This document shows positions 14,620 through 22,500 of a stretch of DNA of 22,500 nucleotides, piece after piece; positions within the stretch are counted from its first letter, which is position 1; each line of letters begins with the position of its first letter. Made by a program: the position numbers and the translations under genes. The stretch covers positions 42,501 through 65,000 of the forward strand of contig SEYY01022648.1 of assembly GCA_009176605.1 (NCBI GenBank). Direction: 5' to 3'. The notes beneath the pieces were generated by a model. The model did no database searches. It worked only from the letters and a program-made list of their open reading frames with translations, and had not been told where the DNA came from. This stretch comes from Armadillidium nasatum. Taxonomy: Eukaryota > Arthropoda > Malacostraca > Isopoda > Armadillidiidae.

Positions 14620-15146
14620 TAAAATTACTTGAATAATTGCTTCACCATTCTGAGTAAATTTATTGTATCTTTTTAAAAAATTTTTTTTTAATTCCTATTA
14701 CTTTTCCATGCTTAAATATATGTGCAATGCATTTCACCTTTTTTTGTTTTTATATTTTCAACATTGTGAAAAATATAAATTATTACCTTTAATTTTTTAC
14801 TAAAAGGACTTTCAGAAATATGGATTCAATAAGTTTGTTAAATTGATAAAGTGACAGGACCAGTTGCCTGTCTGTGATTACTCTGCTAATTAACTGCTTG
14901 CAACAACTCCAGGACCAGCATGGGAAACCATGTTAGAAGCCACAAGTTGCCTTTCACTTTCTTCATCACATACCCAAATTTCCCGATGTGAACAATCTAG
15001 CCAACCACATTATTTCCCATGCAACATTTGAAGACATAAATAAATGGGTCATCTAAAACTAACATGCAAAATCCCTGATATCAAAAGGGATTATCAAAAA
15101 TACTCGTTAAAATATATTGCCTTAAAATCAGAGTTAATCATACTAT
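14620..15146. other. Spacer; right part may be 3' UTR of the minus-strand LINE
   Basis: The segment 14850-15146 is more balanced in composition than its surroundings and follows directly, on the minus strand, from the LINE coding end at about 15147. It could be that element's 3' UTR. No ORF or terminal repeat is recognised, and the 14620-14850 part is plain AT-rich DNA. Confidence 0.4.
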
Positions 15147-15465
15147 ACCTTGATCATCCATATATTTATCTAACCTTTTCTTAAAAGTTAAAAAGAAAGC
15201 TGCTATCAGTAATATCTCGTGGTAAACCATTCCAGAAATTGACAACTCTGTTACTGCAAAAAATATTTTCTGACATCTAGATGACATACCTTTATTTTTA
15301 TTTTTTTTTATGACCCTAATGTGCCTACAATGATCTAGTAAAAAGAACTTACATCCACATCATCAATCAACAAAAACATTTTGAAAACTTGAATCATATC
15401 ACTTCTAAGAAATCTTGTTTCTTCAGAAAACATCCCCAGTTCTATTAATCTTTCATTGTAACTAT
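15147..15465 (-). pseudogene. C-terminal fragment of a CR1/RTE-like LINE reverse transcriptase
   Basis: On the minus strand, starting beside the border with the hAT-like element at 15466, the frame reads 'NERLIELGMFSEETRFLRSD' then 'MIQVFKMFLLIDDVDVSSF'. After two stops comes 'LDVRKYF', a one-base frameshift, then 'SNRVVNFWNGLPRDITDSS' and, after another shift, 'KKRLDKYMDD'. This is the standard C-terminal signature of many metazoan non-LTR reverse transcriptases (RKYFF.NRVV..WN.LP...V....S...FK.RLDK). The element is 5'-truncated or interrupted at 15465, and I could not recognise the missing part beyond 17212. It is a dead LINE copy. Confidence 0.75.
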
Positions 15466-15615
15466 GGACTGACCAGGGCCTCAGCCCCAGCAAACCCTAG
15501 CCATTTTTACTTACCCTGGCCCCGGCTAAGAATCAGGAAAAACTACTGTTTGCCTGCTGGGGTTAAAATGGCAAATTATATTTAAGGGGACAGTCCAATT
15601 TCAAACTTTTTTTAA

Positions 15616-16510
15616 TTTTCAGCCGATTCTCTTGAAATTTTCAGTGTATATAGCTTTTTTCCATGTCAAAAAAGTCCATTTCTAGCGTTTTTCTGAGTCT
15701 ATATCTGTTTAAAAGTTTTTTTTGAAATTTGCCCCTTTTTCAAATGGTTTGGGCTAAACCACTTTTTGGAATGACCTGAAATTTGGAATGTATATTCAGA
15801 ATTCTATTGGATACAAAAGCTCCTAACAATCTTTTGTTTCCAGAGATACAGGAAAAAATTTATAAGCCCAAAACTGACCAACTATCAAAATTTTTTTTGT
15901 TTTTAAATACCTTTTCAGACAAAAAATTTTTTTTAAAAAAACTACATCTATAAAATTTCTTATATTTGGTAGGTGTATAGAGGAGGGATAGGGCTATAAA
16001 GTCCTCTCTACTTTATTCGATGCAATTCGTTGGTTTAGAGATATAGGGATATAGCCTCTCAAAAAAGGTCCATTTTTTCCAAATTTCAAAAATTCCTAAA
16101 GTTTGAGAGGCTATCTCGTTTTCAAATAGCATTTAATAATGCACAAAAAAAGTTTTAGCCCTGTCCCTCCTCTAAACAATATCCAAAAATAAAAAAAATT
16201 AGGTAGTGTTTTTTTTAAAATTTTTTCTCCAGAAGGGTACGATTTTTGCAATTTCATTTTCAAGTGCATATAACTTTTTCCTAGATGTGATATCAAAAAT
16301 CTGTTCTCACTAATGCAAGAAATTGGGGCCAAGGTTATTCAGTTAAAATTTCAGCTCATGTGGATCAGTGGTTTGACCCTGCTATTCATTTTTTTCAATT
16401 TTGGTTCCAAATAACTTTCTAACCATCACAGACTCACGAAAATTCTCAAAATCAACTTAAAACTTCAAGAAAAAATGCATATACCCTGAAACTTTTAGCT
16501 CAATATGTCA
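15616..16510. repeat. ~0.9-kb imperfect palindrome within element D
   Basis: This is the counterpart of the palindrome in element C. The outer blocks TTTTCAGCCGATTCT...GAAATTTTCAG (from 15616) and CTGAAACTTTTAGCTCAATATG (to ~16510) are opposed. The inner blocks GGTTTAGAGATATAGGGATATAGCCTCTCAAA and TTTGAGAGGCTATCTCG flank an axis near 16070. Arms are strongly diverged from each other but each matches its counterpart arm in element C much better. Confidence 0.68.
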
Positions 16511-16546
16511 AATAATAATAAAAATTTAAAAAAAAATTTAAGAAAA

Positions 16547-16807
16547 TTAATATTTTTTTCTTGTTTTTCCAATATTTTCTTTTTTTTTTTTTTCTGTTTC
16601 TTTTGACTGCTCCTTTTCTGCTAGTGAATGTTCATCTTTGTTGTTTGACTTTAGATGCTCCCATAAAGTTTTGGTTGAATTTTTACTTGGGGCACACGGA
16701 GGTCCTCTTCTAATTTCCTGACTGCAGATGTTACATTTAGCTATTTCAAACCTATCCTGAAACATTGTAAAGTACTCCCATATTGCTTAAGCTGATCTTT
16801 TAGCCAT
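16547..16807 (-). pseudogene. BED-type zinc-finger ORF of element D, with premature stop
   Basis: ATG at 16807 (minus) gives MAKRSA, then a TAA stop at codon 7. It continues in the same frame as AIWEYFTMFQDRFEIAKCNICSQ..RRGPP, STKTLWEHLKSNN, a Lys/Glu-rich tail and a stop at 16547. The BED pattern is clear: aromatic WEYF at the start, Cys-x2-Cys in 'CNIC', and the first His in 'WEHLKSN'. The second zinc His is Asn here, while element C retains it. A TTTCAG acceptor-like site again sits just upstream of the ATG (16812-16817 on the minus strand), as in element C, suggesting the ORF is a 3' exon. It is a pseudogene; the DNA-binding role is known for the family only. Confidence 0.7.
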
Positions 16808-17221
16808 AGTAACTGAAAGTATAAACAAAATGATAATTTTGAAATAATGTAGCTAAATTATACAAGTTTGATATATAGCAAAAAAATGATATGTTTAAAA
16901 ACAGGTTATATTGATAATTTTATATCTTACATGTTTTCAAACTTCACCTTAGAGTCTTACCTAGGTATCCCTGTTGAATCACTATTGTGAATCAGAAAAT
17001 TTTTTTTTTTTTTTTTGTACTTTTTTTAAACTTATTATACAAAATCTGTAATTTTCTGAAATTTTTTCTAAAAAATCTTTAATCATTAATTTAAGTGAAT
17101 TTATATCTAATTTTCTTAACCTGAAATTTCAGTGCTTTTGACCTCTTTACAAATTTTAGGCAACCCTAGCCAGAGCCCTGGTCCTGGTAAAATTCCAGCC
17201 CTGGTCAGTCCCTAACTACTA

Positions 17222-17923
<702 letters not shown>

Positions 17924-17931
17924 ATGGCTGA
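17924..17931 (+). CDS. First coding exon (ATGGCTGA) of an acidic-N-terminus host protein, partial
   Basis: GACATGGCTGA followed by GTAAGTACC gives a start codon in a good Kozak context (purine at -3, G at +4) and an essentially perfect U1 donor at 17932. It encodes Met-Ala and the first two bases of a third codon (GA). The exon at 22229 starts with A, so the split codon becomes GAA (Glu), giving MAE followed by LEDELIG. The phase match between an eight-base coding segment and the first good downstream exon is the main evidence. An in-frame stop just upstream supports this ATG as the initiator. The 5' end of the exon is unknown. Confidence 0.6.
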
Positions 17932-18749
17932 GTAAGTACCTTAATTAAGTTAAAGATAATAATTTTTTTCAGACATTTACAAATTAAAAATTTGAAAAAA
18001 AAATTTTTTTTTTAGTATTAATTATATCTGCATTATTGGTTGTATATAGAGTTGTGCAAACACATGGTAGGCCTAAGCCAGTTAGGTTTTTTGGCAAATT
18101 ACAGCTTGACTATTTTTCTGTACATCAATCATTTTGACTAATTTAATTGAATAAAATGCATGTTACATTAGCAATTTTGGACATGTGAATAGTGTGTGTT
18201 AGTCTGGGTAGTAATACTGAAATTAGCCAGTGTTTCTTATTTTTGGGGTGGTGTTAACTCCCTTTTGGTTAGTTAACAGAGAAAATAATTAGGGTTTGGT
18301 ATAAATTTAGGCCTATAGATTGTGGTGATTTGTGGATTAGCTATAATTTCTTTTCTTCTGTGGTATAAGTTGCACCATCTTACCTTTATTTATTCTATAA
18401 GGGAAATATTTAACTTAACATTTGGCATTAATATAGCAGATTTGAGTGAGTAATTATTAAAGTAGCACTGGATGAAATAAATGTATATCTTTCATATATT
18501 ATAATGAAAGGTTGAAAGCCATGTTTAGTAAATTAGAAATTCATAAAATGATAAAAATGTATAATTATACCCAAGTTTTAATCTTTGACTGCTGTTTTCA
18601 TATATTTTTTGTTTCGCTTTAAAAGTTGGAAATTTTGCTGTCATAAAAATATGTTGACATATCCAAATCTGTTTCAATTGCATTTAATACTATGTTACTT
18701 AAATTGTAATTTGAATGTATAAAATCCCATAATATAGCTATTGTAGAAA

Positions 18750-18882
<133 letters not shown>

Positions 18883-18883
18883 A

Positions 18884-18943
18884 ATCGGTAATATATAGCA
18901 TGTTTGGTTCTTGGTTGATTTAAGGTTAAGAATGTTTAACTAA
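18884..18943. repeat. Left fragment of the GGTTAG-rich array
   Basis: Contains AGGTTAAGAATGTTTAACTA at 18923-18942, identical to 19632-19651 on the other side of the mariner-like pseudogene. It is probably part of the same degenerate array, split by the insertion or by the event that truncated the transposon. Confidence 0.55.
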
Positions 18944-19530
18944 AATGTGCCTATCACTGAAGATGATTTTCCTCGAAAATTGATCATCCACTGTTGCCAT
19001 TTCTTGCCACCATTCTGACCATTGACGACGTTTTTATGGTCAAGAGGCTTTAGTTTTGAGTCAATTGCACCTTGTAAGCGTTTAAATGCAAGTCTTTATG
19101 CATAATGTTCATCAACGACGAGCGTGAGAGGTGCAATTGTTGGGCACGACGACGAGTTGAAGTGTGGCTCCTCAGCCACTATCGCGAACAGCAGCAATAT
19201 TTTCTGCAGTACGAGCTGTACGAGCATGCACTGGTCTTTTCAAATCTCCTACAGACCCGGTTTGCTCAAATTTTTTCACGATTTTTCCGATTGTACGCAC
19301 ATTTGGACGATTAAATTGACCAAAAAAATCACGAAGTGCACGATATGCATTTTGATTTGAATGCCCATTTTCATAATAAGCCTGAATAACTTTAACACGT
19401 TGCTCCATTGTGTATCTTTCCATGGTTCAAATTGAGTAAGTCTGAAATTGAAAAAAGTCAAATGAAATGCAGTAAAAAACTTGACGTTTAGGTGTGGTTC
19501 ACATTCACTCGGCCCATACAATTTAACACC

Positions 19531-19533
<3 letters not shown>
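18944..19533 (-). pseudogene. Tc1/mariner-type (IS630 superfamily) transposase pseudogene, 3'-truncated
   Basis: The minus-strand start at 19423 gives MERYTMEQRVKVIQAYYENG, then YRALRDFFGQFNRP, VRTIGKIVKKFEQTGSVGD and ENIAAVRDS. This is the N-terminal helix-turn-helix region of a well-populated insect/arthropod transposase family. A two-base loss at about 19177 shifts frame. Further shifts follow, but 'TSTRRRAQQLHLSRSSLMNI', 'KDLHLNAYKVQLTQN', 'QWSEWWQEMATVDDQFSRKI' and 'IFSD' can be read down to 18953, where the first catalytic Asp would lie. The second half, including the other two catalytic acids, is absent. Upstream of the ATG, the element end GGGTGTTAAATTGTATGGGC (to about 19531) touches a (TA)n tract, as expected for a TA-targeting transposon. 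It is dead. Confidence 0.85.

Positions 19534-19614
<81 letters not shown>
19533..19614. repeat. (TA)n microsatellite, ~82 bp
   Basis: A TA tract directly abutting the 5' terminus of the mariner-like pseudogene; imperfect in the middle (TATTATAT, ATAATAT). Confidence 0.96.
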
Positions 19615-19631
19615 GTATAGCAATGTTTCTT

Positions 19632-20775
19632 AGGTTAAGAATGTTTAACTAGCTATTGATGGGTTAGATAAATGATATAATATTCACTACATTAGCTTTG
19701 CTAAGGTTACGTTGGGTTTGGTTAGGTAATATTAGAAACTATAATAATAAGTTAGCAAAGTTTGTTAGGTTAGAAATGTTCATTATGTTAGGAGGGTTTA
19801 CTAAGCTGACAGTGGTTTATGTCATCCTTGCAACACAAGTGATGCCTTATTTGTACATGACATTGTGTGAGTATTGCAAACTCTGGGCTTGCTTTTTATG
19901 GTACCACCTCTTTCAGCCTCCTCTTGTTTATGAAACTCCCTGACATCTGTTTTTCCTTCTGTATTTAATCTTCCCCTCTTTAAAGTCTCCATCTGCATTC
20001 ACCAAAGGGTTTTGCCCTAGACTTGGGATTGGGTGGACTTTTATTATTTTTTTAATCATTTCCCCTACTTGAAAAGGGCTTTGCCCTGAGTAGTAAAAAA
20101 AATATATATAAAGTAGCATTTGTTAACTTAGCATTACAATTAATATTGTAATTTTTTTCAGGTTAGGTTACTATAAGTGATCAATATTTGTTATGTTAGG
20201 AATATTTCTTTGAAGATAATTTATTAACATTCATTAGGTTAACAGTGATTTATATGCTGCCTGTGTTAGGTTAGCAGCTATTAATAGATTAGTAATATTT
20301 GATATGTTAACTTTTAAGGTTAGTTTTTCTTAGGTAATATAAGGAACTATTATAATAGGTAAGCACCATTCATCAGGTTAACAGCCTTCATAAGCCTAGT
20401 GGCATTCCTTAGGTCAGCACTGTTGAGGTTGTTGGCTTTGGTTAGGTAATATTAGAATTTATAGTAATAAACTAACAATATTTTATAGGTTAGCAGCTAT
20501 TGATAAGAAAGCAGTAATTGATATGGAAGAAGCATTTCTTAGAATAATACTGAAAAGGTTATCTTGAATTAGGTTAGGTAGTAATCAGTGATTAGCAAGA
20601 TTTTGTTTGGTTAGCAACTTTAATTAGGTTATCACTGTTAAGATTTGGGTAGGTAAATGTAGGGGAATAGGTTAGCAGTGATTTATAGATTAGTATTTAT
20701 TGATTATTGGTAATGATATATAGGTTAATACTATTAAGGCTAGATAGGATTTTGTTCATTGTTAGAAACCATAAT
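19632..20775 (+). repeat. Degenerate GGTTAG-rich tandem array in the intron
   Basis: GGTTAG or a near variant recurs every 15-40 bases, usually followed by (C/A)A(G/A)(T/C)(G/A)(T/A)T blocks such as GGTTAGCAGTGATT, GGTTAGCAGCTATT and GGTTAACAGTGATT. A longer-range period of roughly 100-130 bp is suggested by GGTTAGGTAATATTAGAA at 19720 and 20440, a near copy GGTAATATAAGGAACTA at 20333, and similar starts near 20570 and 20650. The resemblance to arthropod TTAGG telomere repeat is partial; no uninterrupted TTAGG run exists. A non-repeat block at about 19850-20100 interrupts it. Confidence 0.6.
19930..20100. other. Unrepetitive block within the array, unidentified
   Basis: A more GC-balanced block has two similar motifs, GGGTTTTGCCCT (20008-20019) and the palindromic GGGCTTTGCCC (20077-20087). 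The minus-strand frame across it (19928-20119) is open but resembles nothing I know. It may be a fragment of an unrecognised repeat. Confidence 0.35.
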
Positions 20776-22228
20776 AAAGTGAAAATGAAAAATAAATTGT
20801 AAAAACTAAAAATTACCCTTTTTTTATTTAATTACTGTTGACTAGTTTTGAAAAGTAGCATTTTACAATGCTTTTATGTATTATTTTAGTATAATACTTT
20901 TTAAACATTTATTGTTTCATACATGGGACTTAATTATTATGCATTTTAAAACATGTAAGTGGCAACTTATTCCTTGCGTAATACAAAATGTTATTTTTAA
21001 AGCTTAACAAAAATAGGAATGAAAGTGGTGAATGAAGGATGAGTTTTAGAAATAATTATTGATTTTTTTTTGTCATATTTTATGGGGTTCTATGTACTAA
21101 CTAGGATTTTTAACCTTTCTTTATTCCTTATAATGTTTGATATTCATTAAAATACTTTTGATTTTATAATGTCAAGTACAAAATAAATGCTGGTTGAAAT
21201 ATGTTATAGGGTTAATCCATGTAAAGTGGTCACAAGTATTGTTGCAAACCACTTAAAACATATTTTTCATGATGGTAACCTTTTATATTGCCAGTTCAAA
21301 ACAAAAATATATTATTATTATTATTTATTACTTGGTGTTAAAAATTTGTTTTTAAAAAATCATTTAGTAGCTAATTTTTTGTCATTTATTGTGGTTAGTT
21401 TTAACATTCTTTTTTATCTTCGCTCTGGTAATCTTAACAATAAATTTTCAAGTATTGTGAAATAAACACAGTATAAATAAAATTTAAACATCTAAAAATA
21501 ATTCTTCAATATATAGGCTAGAAATTTTTAAGTCAAAGCTTATCAGAAATGGTGAAAATTACATTTTTAGTATGATATTTAGGGGAAAAGTTAATTTAAA
21601 GTCTTATATGTTAGGGGAATTACTGCAATAACTGTGGTTTAAAAATGGAAAAAATTTTGTTACCCCAATTAGCAAGGGTTAAAAAAGAAAATGTTGACCT
21701 TGTGATGATGATTGTTTACATTTTAAAGTATAATGAATACTCTAATTGTCAAAAAAATAAACATCAAGGCAAGTAATTAACCCAAAGTAATGAAAAAGAA
21801 ATAATGAATTTATTATGACATTTGTCTACTTTAGTCACCAATTCAGTATTTTACTTGAAGTTACTTATAATACTTTAATGTGATTAAATTTCTTAAGTTT
21901 GCAGTTTTTGAAAAATGACATAAATGAACATTGTGTGGAAGAAAGAAAAAAAGTGTACAAATCTCAGAATTAAAATATTTTATACATAAAGTGATTAATA
22001 TAGCTATAATACCCCCAAAATTTAAAACTATAAATAAATTACCTTCCCCCTATAAAAATTACACCAGAAATGGACATTTTCAGTGATTTTGATACAAAGC
22101 TTTACATAAAGTTTGTTGGAGGAATATTTTTGGAAACAAAGCTTATACATAGTCTCATGCAGTTTATTTCATGTTTATATTTTTAGGTTTTAGAAATATA
22201 AATTTAAGAAACTTTTTTTTTATTACAG
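20776..22228. other. Intron 3' part, AT-rich, nothing recognisable
   Basis: Long A/T runs and a short TTA/TTAT repeat near 21309-21330. The open frame at 21187-21465 has low-complexity Phe/Leu/Asn composition and is judged spurious. It ends in the polypyrimidine tract and acceptor of the exon at 22229. Confidence 0.55.
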
Positions 22229-22331
22229 ATTAGAAGATGAGCTAATTGGAGATGATTTAGATTATGAAGAGGAATATGATTTAGATGAAGAACAAGAAGA
22301 AGCATTGTTGGCAGATTTGAACGATGAACAG
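22229..22331 (+). CDS. Second coding exon of the host gene: acidic N-terminal segment, possibly RBM33-like
   Basis: The exon is preceded by a strong polypyrimidine tract and CAG at 22226-22228. Its first base completes the Glu codon of exon 1, followed by 34 codons: LEDELIGDDLD, then YEEEYDLDEEQEEALLADL, then NDEQ. It ends at CAG, followed by GTTGGT. A second possible donor (GTAAAT) lies four bases later, at 22336, so the exact 3' boundary is uncertain. About half the residues are Asp or Glu, with Leu at regular spacing. The E-L-E-D-(E/D)-L-(I/L)-G-(D/E)-D-L order resembles the acidic N-terminus of RBM33-type RNA-binding proteins, but such acidic stretches are common and the match is weak. 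It is the only segment here with the codon pattern and splice context of a real host exon. The gene continues beyond the right edge. Confidence 0.65.
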
Positions 22332-22374
22332 GTTGGTAAATAGATTTAAAATTAAATTTGAAATATTATCAATT

Positions 22375-22378
<4 letters not shown>

Positions 22379-22420
<42 letters not shown>
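22379..22420. repeat. Poly(A) tract, ~42 bases
   Basis: A pure A run in the second intron, 48 bases after the exon. It could be a retroposon tail, but no body is recognised beside it. Confidence 0.95.
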
Positions 22421-22423
<3 letters not shown>

Positions 22424-22500
22424 TTGCTTTGCATGGCGAATATAAGTTTTAAACTATTCTCCTCATAAAGTTATTGCTACTAATATTTATGAAAGAAAGT

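Larger units (their letters stand above)
15466..17211 (-). mobile_element. Non-autonomous hAT-like element D, inverted copy of element C, ~1.75 kb
   Basis: The termini are exact inverted repeats GGACTGACCAGGGC (15466-15479, and complement at 17198-17211). The flanks are GTAACTAT (15458-15465) and CTAACTAC (17212-17219), identical at 6 of 8 positions, a plausible decayed 8-bp hAT target-site duplication. The interior in reverse complement follows element C: GAGGTCAAAA...GGTTAAGAAAATTAGATATAA near the left end, the BED-finger ORF, then the giant palindrome. C and D differ throughout by substitutions and small indels (roughly 75-80% identity by eye), so they are old, independent insertions in opposite orientation 3.2 kb apart. 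Confidence 0.74.

Noticed and set aside
19698..19943. 81-codon open frame in the GGTTAG-rich array
   Set aside because: It is a translation of the degenerate repeat units and shows no family resemblance.
19632..20775. An authentic telomere or internal telomere block
   Set aside because: There is no run of perfect TTAGG units; the motif is always separated by variable spacers, and the block lies inside an inferred intron.
21187..21465. 92-codon open frame in the intron
   Set aside because: Low-complexity composition, unremarkable start context, and it lies within the inferred intron between two matching splice sites.

Overview
This is a eukaryotic, almost certainly invertebrate, nuclear window. 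It is very AT-rich and is made mostly of decayed transposable elements and very long dinucleotide microsatellites. Arthropod is the best guess, with a crustacean or chelicerate preferred: there is a Tc1/mariner-type pseudogene, a Jockey/I-like LINE tail, abundant GGTTAGG-like and TAGGCCTA-like motifs, and a spliceosomal intron. The species cannot be named from the sequence, and a mollusc is not excluded. No bacterial or organellar gene, rRNA gene, canonical tRNA gene or CRISPR array was seen.

Layout. 1-555: 3' end of a non-LTR retrotransposon ORF, running into a 145-bp (TA)n tract. 734-3590: AT-rich DNA with no recognisable gene. 3590-4220: (CA)n/(TA)n and two tRNA-derived SINE heads on the minus strand. 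4275-5165: plus-strand wreck of a hAT/ZMYM-type (TTF finger plus DUF4371) transposase. 5720-6098: 222-bp (TA)n and a 43-bp tandem repeat. 6130-7790: minus-strand wreck of a widespread, unnamed transposon-like protein. 9468-10160: two inverted copies of a MITE-like repeat around a (TA)n tract. 10524-12258: a hAT-like element carrying a broken BED zinc-finger ORF and a 0.9-kb imperfect palindrome. 12379-13295: an inverted-repeat element running into a ~657-bp (CT)n array. 14283-14619: a fold-back MITE. 15147-15465: tail of a second LINE. 15466-17211: a second, oppositely oriented copy of the BED/palindrome element.

The only host gene I can support begins at 17924. An ATG with a good context and an in-frame upstream stop gives ATGGCTGA, followed by a consensus GTAAGT donor. 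The next exon, at 22229, follows a strong polypyrimidine tract and acceptor and completes the split GAA codon. Together they encode an acidic N-terminus (MAELEDELIGDD...) that loosely resembles the start of RBM33-type proteins. The 4.3-kb intron holds a truncated mariner-like pseudogene and a degenerate GGTTAG-rich tandem array. The gene continues past the right edge.

The unifying theme is that many microsatellite tracts abut a transposon terminus. The most unusual object is the two-copy BED-finger element whose second half is a giant diverged palindrome.
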